Shown here piece by piece: positions 1 to 10,804 of a stretch of DNA of 64,000 bases. This stretch comes from Camelus bactrianus (Eukaryota; Chordata; Mammalia; Artiodactyla; Camelidae), in the NCBI RefSeq assembly GCF_048773025.1, contig NC_133562.1:23913001-23977000 (forward strand), read 5' to 3'. The notes under the pieces were generated by a model. That model saw nothing but the letters and a program-made list of their open reading frames with translations. It had not been told where the DNA came from and did no database searches. Position 1 is the stretch's first letter; every line of letters starts with the position of its first letter. The position numbers and the translations under genes are program-made.

Positions 1-346
1 GTGGCGCCGGCCTGTGGAAAATGCCACCAGGCGGCGCTTCGGTTCGTTGCTCGTGTGACGGCCGTTCCCCGCCCCCCCATCCCTGAACCCCCTGCGACCG
101 CCGGGGAAGAACCGGCCCGCGCAGTGAGTACCGCACCGAGACGCTTCGGCGGGAACGAGGCCGACGGCCGGCTGTGCCGGTTGCGCCCCTGAGGTGAGTT
201 CGGGCTGCGGCGGCGGTGGCGGCGGCGGCGGCGGCAGGGCGCGGGGCGCGGGAAGGACGGGGGTTGCGGCGGCTGCCACCCCGGGTCCCCGCGGCGGAGG
301 GAGGCCGCGCGGGCCTCTGCGGGGCGGGGAGGGCCGGCGCCGTCAG
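1..346 (+). promoter_or_regulatory. CpG island of macrosatellite promoter, left part cut by window edge
   Basis: Downstream half of a promoter-like CpG island: CTCF-like motif CCACCAGGCGGCGC at 24-37, probable first-exon end with donor CTGAG|GTGAGT after 193, then an interrupted CGG/TGG run and a G+C-rich tail ending at CGTCAG. The upstream GC boxes and NRF1 site lie outside the window. Confidence 0.75.
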
Positions 347-443
347 TGTTTAGTCTCAGCTATTCTGATGTCTAGTTTTGTGCCCTTTGCTATGTCCAAT
401 CCTATATGAATTTCTGTTTTTATCTGATCGCATGGGACTAGCC

Positions 444-669
444 CAGTGGTTCTCCAATTGGCTGGACATTCAAATTGCTTGGAAAACTTTTTAAAAACAT
501 AGGGGCCTGCAGCCTTCCCCAGACAAGTTAATTCAGAATTTCTGAAGGTGGGGCTGAGGCATTAGTATTTTCTTAAGCTCCCTGTGTGATTATTATGAGT
601 CCAACAATCACTCCCAACTCTAATAAAACGTTCTGACATTTTATAAAACTTGCCGATTGAGAACCTCAG
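444..669. mobile_element. MER5-like hAT-Charlie nonautonomous DNA transposon inside the unit
   Basis: Starts CAGTGGTTCTCC and ends near TTGAGAACCTCAG, matching the imperfect terminal inverted repeats of MER5A/B elements. The interior has the family's AATTCAGAATTTCTGAAGGTGGGGC-type core (shown here in the form ATTTCTGAAGGTGGGGC). MER5 elements are old and mammal-wide, so the founding sequence of the satellite was ordinary intronic or intergenic DNA that already held this fossil. The same element recurs at the same offset in all copies (for example from about 3934, 7417 and 24,831). Confidence 0.7.
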
Positions 670-1595
670 CATGTGTTTCAAATGAGTTCAGAGGAGAGAG
701 TTTCCAGTGTTAGGTGTTGGTGTTTGTTCTATCAGTTGCATTCACAATGTAGGCTGACAAGGGGAAAAAAAAAAAACAACAACAACAAGAAAAAAAAATT
801 CAAAGGGAAGGTAGACAGGCCGTGCAAAGGAGAGCTCAATCACAGAAGAGCTGTCTCCAGGAGACCAAAGTCATTCTCTTTAACATTCTAAGTGATTGGT
901 TTGTGCAGTGAACCAAATCTGAGCAGTTCCAATGTTTGAAAATGTAATGACTTACATAGAAATACTAATATACCCTTCAAGGTCATGGAACAGTTCCTTG
1001 GCCTTAGGAAACGTGTAACTTCTGTGAGCTCATGTAGGTCAATTTGATGGGCCTCTTATAACCTTAAGATTCATCTTGCTCCTTATCTTTCCTCTGCATT
1101 AAAATATGTTAATACCAGCTTTGGAATCAAATCAATTCTTTTCTTTTTAAATCTGCCTTTTTAAAAGTTCCTTTGTATTTGCAGAATTACCAAGGAGTTG
1201 TTAAAAATTACCGTATTTTCTACCTCTGAATGAAATTAAGCAAAGACCGAAGTACGAAAAGGTCATCGAAACAAGAGACTATAAAAGAAACCTGAGAATA
1301 GCGGTACACTGCTAATGATAGCCTAAAGTTTAATTTAAAGTCAGTCCTGAAACTGTGTAATGGTTAAGGATTGAGTTTCTATCCTCATCCACATGTTTAA
1401 AGAATCTTCTGTATTGGCTATCTCTAACCAAATTAGTGGGAATGGGAGAGGGCGGGGAACAGCTCACTAAGAATCTACTCATCTATAGTCCTTTTATCTT
1501 TTCATTTAGAAGGGTAAGCTACTGAATGTCATATATATAATGCGGTACATAAAATGTGATAAATGCTGCACCTAACACACAAAGTCTACAATAGA

Positions 1596-1626
1596 CCATA
1601 GATCTACAAAGGACTATGATCTATGG
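1596..1626. repeat. Short inverted repeat in macrosatellite unit
   Basis: Arms CCATAGATC (1596-1604) and GATCTATGG (1618-1626) are perfect complements separated by 13 bases. They recur in every unit at the same offset. Unit 8 keeps both arms although the loop has changed; in unit 5 one arm reads GATCCATGG. No function is known, and it may be chance. Confidence 0.5.
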
Positions 1627-2175
1627 AGCAGAACTAGCAGAGTTAACATCAACCCAGTTCCTAGCAAACGTTGCTAACTTATGGCCATAGCTATCATTTC
1701 AGGCCCAATACCCCCTTTATAAAAGCAAATATTCTGTAGACCCCCTTCCCTTCCAAATGAGGCACTCTATCTTCAACTATAATTTTTAAGTAAATTTAAA
1801 TCAATTTAGAATAATGGAATATATGTTATTGTACATTCATAACTATACTATATTCCTATTCCTACACCCCTCTTAATTATAATAAGTAAGTTAGGATCAG
1901 GGAAAGCAATATGAGAAATTATCCCACACGGGAAGTTCAGGAAAAATGAAAGAGCAAAGGCAGAGATGGACTCTCAGCTACTAGCAGGCCAGTTTTATCT
2001 GTAGACGATCACAGACAAAGGGGGAAAAATACTTAACTGGAGTATGTATAACATGCTAAGATAAATTACAATCTGTCAATGTTGACCAAGAGTGAGGAAG
2101 TTTGATATTCCTGTGAATGAGCTATTTATAAACGTACTTATAAACCAATTCAGTGTGTTATGACACGAGTTAAGA

Positions 2176-2718
2176 GTGCCAATGAAGTGCCCTGGAAACA
2201 TTTCATCCCAGAGCCAGCCACATGTCCAAAGATGCATTCAGTCTGTGGTGGGAAAGGAAAGTGGGCCGGGGGCTCCAGATGAGGGGAGCCGTGTAGCAAC
2301 GTGGGGCAAGGACGCAGATGCCAAAGCTGGGCCTGTCCGACAGGGAGCTCAGGAGGGACTCAGCTGCTGCTTTGGGAGGTGGCAGGAGGTGGGGGGAGGG
2401 GATAGCCCGACCCTGGCTCCTGAAGCACCCCTCCCCTCCCTTCCTACTTGGGTCCCACACAGCGCCCCTCACTGCATCCTGCCTTGGCCTACCTGTGCCC
2501 CACATACACCCCGATGCTTCCCTCCCCGTTGCCTGAGCCCGAGCCTCCCTGCCTGCCTTCGACCATCCCCAGTACCCCCATCGTGCCGTGACCTACCTGC
2601 ACCTGGGGCTCCATCCTGCTTCCCTGCTGGGGACTGGCCTTCTTGGACATGTGCGTCTCCTGGCAAGCTCTGGAGCCCTGAAGTACCTGAAATAACCTTA
2701 AGTTCAGGAAAAGAATAA
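2176..2718 (+). other. Recurrent 180-codon open frame in each macrosatellite unit, probably non-coding
   Basis: An ATG-initiated open frame recurs in all eight copies (starts 2176, 5665, 9150, 12634, 16119, 19603, 23093, 26577). The predicted product is rich in Pro, Ser and Cys, with no domain, signal peptide or membrane segment I recognise. Its stop codon overlaps the AATAAA signal. Between unit 7 and the decayed unit 8 I count eight replacement codon changes against three silent ones, as expected for neutral drift in GC-rich DNA rather than a protein under constraint. Openness in near-identical copies is not independent evidence. It could still be a terminal-exon segment of a long non-coding transcript. 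Confidence 0.6.
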
Positions 2719-2719
2719 A
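2714..2719 (+). promoter_or_regulatory. Poly(A) signal AATAAA in macrosatellite unit
   Basis: Canonical AATAAA followed within about 50 bases by a T-rich stretch (TCATTTTATTCATTG, TGTTGTTTATGTTT), a plausible cleavage and GU/U-rich context. It is present at the same offset in every unit (the stop codon of the 180-codon frame lies inside it). With the promoter-like island and donor upstream, each unit could make a self-contained transcript of about 2.5 kb unspliced span. Confidence 0.5.
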
Positions 2720-3053
2720 GCTCAATGATAAAGAAAATCTCTATCATTTTATTCATTGAATCATGTTGTTTATGTTTACATATAAAATATGCATATCTCT
2801 GTGCATATGCATGGCTATATTTTGGGTTTTTATATAATACAATTACATATTAACATTTTATTTCTTTAAAACGTTGACGCATTGTGGCAAAACGTTAGCA
2901 TTTAAAAATCTTTCTTTTCAGAAATCAGATCGTATACAAATGCTTGAAGTTTCTTTTTCACCTTTCCTTTATCCCATTCCCTTCTTTGCATCCAAAGAGG
3001 TAACCGTTATCCTGAAGTCAGTGTTGTTTTACTTTCCCAGCTGTTTTTTTTTT

Positions 3054-3690
3054 CGCCAGTCCCGCGGCCTGGGGAGGGTGGGGCTCCGGCGAAAGGACGA
3101 GGGGCGGGTTCCCCTCCCGATCTCAGAGAAGCTCCCAAAAGGGCAGCGGCGTGCCCACCTGCCGCCACCTCGGGCGGCCGCGAACCATTCAAATCGCCGC
3201 GCCAAGAGGTACCCGGCGCTCGCGATTGGCTGAGCCGGACCAGCGCCCCTGGGCGGGGCCGGCCCCCTCGCAGCGGCCGCGGGTCCCGCCCCCACGCAGG
3301 GGCCGCGGGTCCCGCCCCGCTGGTGCGCATGCGCGCAGTCCCCAGAGGAAAGAGTCTGCGCACACCCCCGCCCGGCCTCCGACTCGCGCCGCGGCTCCCT
3401 CCCTTGTCCGCGGAGGCTTGTCAGCTGGGCGAGACAGCAAGAGCTGCGGCCGGCAGGGGGCTGTGCGGACCCAAGGCGGCTGCGGTGGCGCCGGCCTGTG
3501 GAAAATGCCACCAGGCGGCGCTTCGGTTCGTTGCTCGTGTGACGGCCGTTCCCCGCCCCCCCATCCCTGAACCCCCTGCGACCGCCGGGGAAGAACCGGC
3601 CCGCGCAGTGAGTACCGCACCGAGACGCTTCGGCGGGAACGAGGCCGCCGGCCGGCTGTGCCGGTTGCGCCCCTGAGGTGAGTGCGGGCT

Positions 3691-3723
<33 letters not shown>

Positions 3724-3836
3724 TCAGGGCGCGGGGCGCGTGAAGGACGGGGGTTGCGGCGGCTGCCACCCCGGGTCCCCGCGGCGGAGGGAGGCCGCGC
3801 GGGCCTCTGCGGGGCGGGGAGGGCCGGCGCCGTCAG
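3054..3836 (+). promoter_or_regulatory. CpG-island promoter-like segment, units 1/2
   Basis: Sharp switch from AT-rich DNA at a T-run to about 780 bp dense in CpG. In order: inverted CCAAT box (ATTGG) 3235-3239, GC box 3251-3258, a direct repeat of a GC-box module (GGCCGCGGGTCCCGCCCC twice, about 3274-3318), NRF1-type palindrome TGCGCATGCGCG 3324-3335, CTCF-like CCACCAGGCGGCGC 3508-3521, exon end at 3677 with donor GTGAGT, then (CGG)10. No TATA box. This is the layout of a dispersed housekeeping promoter reading rightward. Activity is inferred, not shown. Confidence 0.75.
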
Positions 3837-6800
3837 TGTTTAGTCTCAGCTATTCTGATGTCTAGTTTTGTGCCCTTTGCTATGTCCAATCCTATATGAA
3901 TTTCTGTTTTTATCTGATCGCATGGGACTAGCCCAGTGGTTCTCCAATTGGCTGGACATTCAAATTGCTTGGAAAACTTTTTAAAAACATAGGGGCCTGC
4001 AGCCTTCCCCAGACAAGTTAATTCAGAATTTCTGAAGGTGGGGCTGAGGCATTAGTATTTTCTTAAGCTCCCTGTGTGATTATTATGAGTCCAACAATCA
4101 CTCCCAACTCTAATAAAACGTTCTGACATTTTATAAAACTTGCCGATTGAGAACCTCAGCATGTGTTTCAAATGAGTTCAGAGGAGAGAGTTTCCAGTGT
4201 TAGGTGTTGGTGTTTGTTCTATCAGTTGCATTCACAATGTAGGCTGACAAGGGGAAAAAAAAAAACAACAACAACAAGAAAAAAAAATTCAAAGGGAAGG
4301 TAGACAGGCCGTGCAAAGGAGAGCTCAATCACAGAAGAGCTGTCTCCAGGAGACCAAAGTCATGCTCTTTAACATTCTAAGTGATTGGTTTGTGCAGTGA
4401 ACCAAATCTGAGCAGTTCCAATGTTTGAAAATGTAATGACTTACATAGAAATACTAATATACCCTTCAAGGTCATGGAACAGTTCCTTGGCCTTAGGAAA
4501 CGTGTAACTTCTGTGAGCTCATGTAGGTCAATTTGATGGGCCTCTTATAACCTTAAGATTCATCTTGCTCCTTATCTTTCCTCTGCATTAAAATATGTTA
4601 ATACCAGCTTTGGAATCAAATCAATTCTTTTCTTTTTAAATCTGCCTTTTTAAAAGTTCCTTTGTATTTGCAGAATTACCAAGGAGTTGTTAAAAATTAC
4701 CGTATTTTCTACCTCTGAATGAAATTAAGCAAAGACCGAAGTACGAAAAGGTCATCGAAACAAGAGACTATAAAAGAAACCTGAGAATAGCGGTACACTG
4801 CTAATGATAGCCTAAAATTTAATTTAAAGTCAGTCCTGAAACTGTGTAATGGTTAAGGATTGAGTTTCTATCCTCATCCACATGTTTAAAGAATCTTCTG
4901 TATTGGCTATCTCTAACCAAATTAGTGGGAATGGGAGAGGGCGGGGAACAGCTCACTAAGAATCTACTCATCTATAGTCCTTTTATCTTTTCATTTAGAA
5001 GGGTAAGCTACTGAATGTCATATATATAATGCGGTACATAAAATGTGATAAATGCTGCACCTAACACACAAAGTCTACAATAGACCATAGATCTACAAAG
5101 GACTATGATCTATGGAGCAGAACTAGCAGAGTTAACATCAACCCAGTTCCTAGCAAACGTTGCTAACTTATGGCCATAGCTATCATTTCAGGCCCAATAC
5201 CCCCTTTATAAAAGCAAATATTCTGTAGACCCCCTTCCCTTCCAAATGAGGCACTCTATCTTCAACTATAATTTTTAAGTAAATTTAAATCAATTTAGAA
5301 TAATGGAATATATGTTATTGTACATTCATAACTATACTATATTCCTATTCCTACACCCCTCTTAATTATAATAAGTAAGTTAGGATCAGGGAAAGCAATA
5401 TGAGAAATTATCCCACACGGGAAGTTCAGGAAAAATGAAAGAGCAAAGGCAGAGATGGACTCTCAGCTACTAGCAGGCCAGTTTTATCTGTAGACGATCA
5501 CAGACAAAGGGGGAAAAATACTTAACTGGAGTATGTATAACATGCTAAGATAAATTACAATCTGTCAATGTTGACCAAGAGTGAGGAAGTTTGATATTCC
5601 TGTGAATGAGCTATTTATAAACGTACTTATAAACCAATTCAGTGTGTTATGACACGAGTTAAGAGTGCCAATGAAGTGCCCTGGAAACATTTCATCCCAG
5701 AGCCAGCCACATGTCCAAAGATGCATTCAGTCTGTGGTGGGAAAGAAAAGTGGGCCGGGGGCTCCAGATGAGGGGAGCCGTGTAGCAACTTGGGGCAAGG
5801 ACGCAGATGCCAAAGCTGGGCCTGTCCGACAGGGAGCTCAGGAGGGACTCAGCTGCTGCTTTGGGAGGTGGCAGGAGGTGGGGGGAGGGGATAGCCCGAC
5901 CCTGGCTCCTGAAGCACCCCTCCCCTCCCTTCCTACTTGGGTCCCACACAGCGCCCCTCACTGCATCCTGCCTTGGCCTACCTGTGCCCCACATACACCC
6001 CGATGCTTCCCTCCCCGTTGCCTGAGCCCGAGCCTCCCTGCCTGCCTTCGACCATCCCCAGTACCCCCATCGTGCCGTGACCTACCTGCACCTGGGGCTC
6101 CATCCTGCTTCCCTGCTGGGGACTGGCCTTCTTGGACATGTGCGTCTCCTGGCAAGCTCTGGAGCCCTGAAGTACCTGAAATAACCTTAAGTTCAGGAAA
6201 AGAATAAAGCTCAATGATAAAGAAAATCTCTATCATTTTATTCATTGAATCATGTTGTTTATGTTTACATATAAAGTATGCATATCTGTGTGCATATGCA
6301 TGGCTATATTTTGGGTTTTTATGTAATAAAATTACATATTAACATTTTATTTCTTTAAAACATTGACGCATTGTGGCAAAACGTTAGCATTTAAAAATCT
6401 TTCTTTTCAGAAATCAGATCGTATACAAATGCTTGAAGTTTCTTTTTCACCTTTCCTTTATCCCATTCCCTTCTTTGCATCCAAAGAGGTAACCGTTATC
6501 CTGAAGTCAGTGTTGTTTTACTTTCCCAGCTGTTTTTCTTTTCGCCAGTCCCGCGGCCTGGGGAGGGTGGGGCTCCGGCGAAAGGACGAGGGGCGGGTTC
6601 CCCTCCCGATCTCAGAGAAGCTCCCAAAAGGGCAGCGGCGTGCCCACCTGCCGCCACCTCGGGCGGCCGCGAACCATTCAAATCGCCGCGCCAAGAGGTA
6701 CCCGGCGCTCGCGATTGGCTGAGCCGGACCAGCGCCCCTGGGCGGGGCCGGCCCCCTCGCAGCGGCCGCGGGTCCCGCCCCCACGCAGGGGCCGCGGGTC

Positions 6801-6973
6801 CCGCCCCGCTGGTGCGCATGCGCGCAGTCCCCAGAGGAAAGAGTCTGCGCACACCCCCGCCCGGCCTCCGACTCGCGCCGCGGCTCCCTCCCTTGTCCGC
6901 GGAGGCTTGTCGGCTCGGCGAGACAGCAAGAGCTGCGGCCGGCAGGGGGCTGTGCGGACCCAAGGCGGCTGCG
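3485..6973 (+). repeat. Macrosatellite unit 2
   Basis: 3,489 bp. Near-identical to unit 1. It carries the longest uninterrupted CGG run among the left copies (about ten CGG after 3690). Its 3' part has private differences (AAAGTATGCATATCTGTG near 6275, and CATTGACGC in place of CGTTGACGC near 6361) that recur in the decayed unit 8. This suggests past sequence exchange between non-adjacent copies, or retained ancestral variants. Confidence 0.95.
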
Positions 6974-7319
6974 GTGGCGCCGGCCTGTGGAAAATGCCAC
7001 CAGGCGGCGCTTCGGTTCGTTGCTCGTGTGACGGCCGTTCCCCGCCCCCCCATCCCTGAACCCCCTGCGACCGCCGGGGAAGAACCGGCCCGCGCAGTGA
7101 GTACCGCACCGAGACGCTTCGGCGGGAACGAGGCCGCCGGCCGGCTGTGCCGGTTGCGCCCCTGAGGTGAGTGCGGGCTGCGGCGGCGGCGGCGGCGGCG
7201 GCGGCGTCAGGGCGCGGGGCGCGTGAAGGACGGGGGTTGCGGCGGCTGCCACCCCGGGTCCCCGCGGCGGAGGGAGGCCGCGCGGGCCTCTGCGGGGCGG
7301 GGAGGGCCGGCGCCGTCAG
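6543..7319 (+). promoter_or_regulatory. CpG-island promoter-like segment, units 2/3
   Basis: Same layout as the copy at 3054. NRF1-type palindrome 6813-6824, CTCF-like motif 6997-7010, donor after 7166, (CGG)8. All motifs are intact. Confidence 0.75.
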
Positions 7320-10300
7320 TGTTTAGTCTCAGCTATTCTGATGTCTAGTTTTGTGCCCTTTGCTATGTCCAATCCTATATGAATTTCTGTTTTTATCTGA
7401 TCGCATGGGACTAGCCCAGTGGTTCTCCAATTGGCTGGACATTCAAATTGCTTGGAAAACTTTTTAAAAACATAGGGGCCTGCAGCCTTCCCCAGACAAG
7501 TTAATTCAGAATTTCTGAAGGTGGGGCTGAGGCATTAGTATTTTCTTAAGCTCCCTGTGTGATTATTATGAGTCCAACAATCACTCCCAACTCTAATAAA
7601 ACGTTCTGACATTTTATAAAACTTGCCGATTGAGAACCTCAGCATGTGTTTCAAATGAGTTCAGAGGAGAGAGTTTCCAGTGTTAGGTGTTGGTGTTTGT
7701 TCTATCAGTTGCATTCACAATGTAGGCTGACAAGGGGAAAAAAAAAAAAACAACAACAACAAGAAAAAAAAATTCAAAGGGAAGGTAGACAGGCCGTGCA
7801 AAGGAGAGCTCAATCACAGAAGAGCTGTCTCCAGGAGACCAAAGTCATGCTCTTTCACATTCTAAGTGATTGGTTTGTGCAGTGAACCAAATCTGAGCAG
7901 TTCCAATGTTTGAAAATGTAATGACTTACATAGAAATACTAATATACCCTTCAAGGTCATGGAACAGTTCCTTGGCCTTAGGAAACGTGTAACTTCTGTG
8001 AGCTCATGTAGGTCAATTTGATGGGCCTCTTATAACCTTAAGATTCATCTTGCTCCTTATCTTTCCTCTGCATTAAAATATGTTAATACCAGCTTTGGAA
8101 TCAAATCAATTCTTTTCTTTTTAAATCTGCCTTTTTAAAAGTTCCTTTGTATTTGCAGAATTACCAAGGAGTTGTTAAAAATTACCGTATTTTCTACCTC
8201 TGAATGAAATTAAGCAAAGACCGAAGTACGAAAAGGTCATTGAAACAAGAGACTATAAAAGAAACCTGAGAATAGCGGTACACTGCTAATGATAGCCTAA
8301 AATTTAATTTTAAGTCAGTCCTGAAACTGTGTAATGGTTAAGGATTGAGTTTCTATCCTCATCCACATGTTTAAAGAATCTTCTGTATTGGCTATCTCTA
8401 ACCAAATTAGTGGGAATGGGAGAGCGCGGGGAACAGCTCACTAAGAATCTACTCATCTATAGTCCTTTTATCTTTTCATTTAGAAGGGTAAGCTACTGAA
8501 TGTCATATATATAATGCGGTACATAAAATGTGATAAATGCTGCACCTAACACACAAAGTCTACAATAGACCATAGATCTACAAAGGACTGTGATCTATGG
8601 ATCAGAACTAGCAGAGTTAACATCAACCCAGTTCCTAGCAAACGTTGCTAACTTATGGCCATAGCTATCATTTCAGGCCCAATACCCCCTTTATAAAAGC
8701 AAATATTGTGTAGACCCCCTTCCCTTCCAAACGAGGCACTCTATCTTCAACTATAATTTTTAAGTAAATTTAAATCAATTTAGAATAATGGAATATATGT
8801 TATTGTACATTCATAACTATACTATATTCCTATTCCTACACCCCTCTTAATTATAATAAGTAAGTTAGGATCAGGGAAAGCAATATGAGAAATTATCCCA
8901 CACGGGAAGTTCAGGAAAAATGAAAGAGCAAAGGCAGAGATGGACTCTCAGCTACTAGCAGGCCAGTTTTATCTGTAGACGATCACAGACAAAGGGGGAA
9001 AAATACTTAACTGGAGTATGTATAACATGCTAAGATAAATTACAATCTGTCAATGTTGACCAAGAGTGAGGAAGTTTGATATTCCTGTGAATGAGCTATT
9101 TATAAACGTACTTATAAACCAATTCAGTGTGTTATGACACGAGTTAAGAGTGCCAATGAAGTGCCCTGGAAACATTTCATCCCAGAGCCAGCCACATGTC
9201 CAAAGATGCATTCAGTCTGTGGTGGGAAAGGAAAGTGGGCCGGGGGCTCCAGATGAGGGGAGCCGTGTAGCAACGTGGGGCAAGGACGCAGATGCCAAAG
9301 CTGGGCCTGTCCGACAGGGAGCTCAGGAGGGACTCAGCTGCTGCTTTGGGAGGTGGCAGGAGGTGGGGGGAGGGGATAGCCCGACCCTGGCTCCTGAAGC
9401 ACCCCTCCCCTCCCTTCCTACTTGGGTCCCACACAGCGCCCCTCACTGCATCCTGCCTTGGCCTACCTGTGCCCCACATACACCCCGATGCTTCCCTCCC
9501 CGTTGCCTGAGCCCGAGCCTCCCTGCCTGCCTTCGACCATCCCCAGTACCCCCATCGTGCCGTGACCTACCTGCACCTGGGGCTCCATCCTGCTTCCCTG
9601 CTGGGGACTGGCCTTCTTGGACATGTGCGTCTCCTGGCAAGCTCTGGAGCCCTGAAGTACCTGAAATAACCTTAAGTTCAGGAAAAGAATAAAGCTCAAT
9701 GATAAAGAAAATCTCTATCATTTTATTCATTGAATCATGTTGTTTATGTTTACATATAAAATATGCATATCTCTGTGCATATGCATGGCTATATTTTGGG
9801 TTTTTATATAATACAATTACATATTAACATTTTATTTCTTTAAAACGTTGACGCATTGTGGCAAAACGTTAGCATTTAAAAATCTTTCTTTTCAGAAATC
9901 AGATCGTATACAAATGCTTGAAGTTTCTTTTTCACCTTTCCTTTATCCCATTCCCTTCTTTGCATCCAAAGAGGTAACCGTTATCCTGAAGTCAGTGTTG
10001 TTTTACTTTCCCAGCTGTTTTTTTTTTCGCCAGTCCCGCGGCCTGGGGAGGGTGGGGCTCCGGCGAAAGGACGAGGGGCGGGTTCCCCTCCCGATCTCAG
10101 AGAAGCTCCCAAAAGGGCAGCGGCGTGCCCACCTGCCGCCACCTCGGGCGGCCGCGAACCATTCAAATCGCCCGCGCCAAGAGGTACCCGGCGCTCGCGA
10201 TTGGCTGAGCCGGACCAGCGCCCCTGGGCGGGGCCGGCCCCCTCGCAGCGGCCGCGGGTCCCGCCCCCACGCAGGGGCCGCGGGTCCCGCCCCGCTGGTG

Positions 10301-10458
10301 CGCATGCGCGCAGTCCCCAGAGGAAAGAGTCTGCGCACACCCCGCCCGGCCTCCGACTCGCGCCGTGGCTCCCTCCCTTGTCCGCGGAGGCTTGTCGGCT
10401 CGGCGAGACAGCAAGAGCTGCGGCCGGCAGGGGGCTGTGCGGACCCAAGGCGGCTGCG
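6974..10458 (+). repeat. Macrosatellite unit 3
   Basis: 3,485 bp. CGG run of about eight. The A-run near 7738 is longer than in its neighbours, shifting the downstream AACAACAAC tract. It shares GGATCAGAAC and ATTGTGTAGAC (near 8597 and 8705) with units 5 and 8 but not with units 1, 2 or 4, a mosaic pattern expected from unequal exchange or gene conversion. Confidence 0.95.
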
Positions 10459-10804
10459 GTGGCGCCGGCCTGTGGAAAATGCCACCAGGCGGCGCTTCGG
10501 TTCGTTGCTCGTGTGACGGCCGTTCCCCGCCCCCCCATCCCTGAACCCCCTGCGACCGCCGGGGAAGAACCGGCCCGCGCAGTGAGTACCGCACCGAGAC
10601 GCTTCGGCGGGAACGAGGCCGACGGCCGGCTGTGCCGGTTGCGCCCCTGAGGTGAGTTCCGGCTGCGGCGGCGGTGGCGGCGGCGGCGGCGTCAGGGCGC
10701 GGGGCGCGTGAAGGACGGGGGTTGCGGCGGCTGCCACCCCGGGTCCCCGCGGCGGAGGGAGGCCGCGCGGGCCTCTGCGGGGCGGGGAGGGCCGGCGCCG
10801 TCAG
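10028..10804 (+). promoter_or_regulatory. CpG-island promoter-like segment, units 3/4
   Basis: NRF1-type palindrome 10299-10310, CTCF-like motif 10482-10495, donor after 10651 (GTGAGTTCC variant), CGG run broken by TGG. One C is lost in the ACACCCCGCCC tract relative to its neighbours, and one C is gained in AAATCGCCCGCG. Confidence 0.75.

Larger units (their letters stand above)
1..3484 (+). repeat. Macrosatellite unit 1
   Basis: Reference unit for offsets: CTCF-like motif 24-37, splice donor after 193, interrupted CGG run about 206-236, MER5-like element 444-669, short inverted repeat 1596-1626, 180-codon open frame 2176-2718, AATAAA 2714-2719, CpG island of the next promoter from 3054, inverted CCAAT 3235-3239, NRF1-type palindrome 3324-3335. 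The CGG run here is broken by TGG, and the variant GCCGACGG precedes the donor. Units 1 to 4 share the variants CACCCCTCTT (about 1866) and GATATTCCTG (about 2103). Confidence 0.95.

Noticed and set aside
3029-3769. Long overlapping open frames on both strands of each CpG island (150-270 codons, Pro/Arg/Ala-rich)
   Set aside because: High G+C removes stop codons by chance in all frames. The frames overlap in several phases, shift with each CGG or one-base indel between units, and show no domain.
2874-4135. Frame beginning MTHCGKTLAFKN that crosses into the CpG island
   Set aside because: Its C-terminal part changes completely between units because of one-base indels, so it is not a maintained protein.
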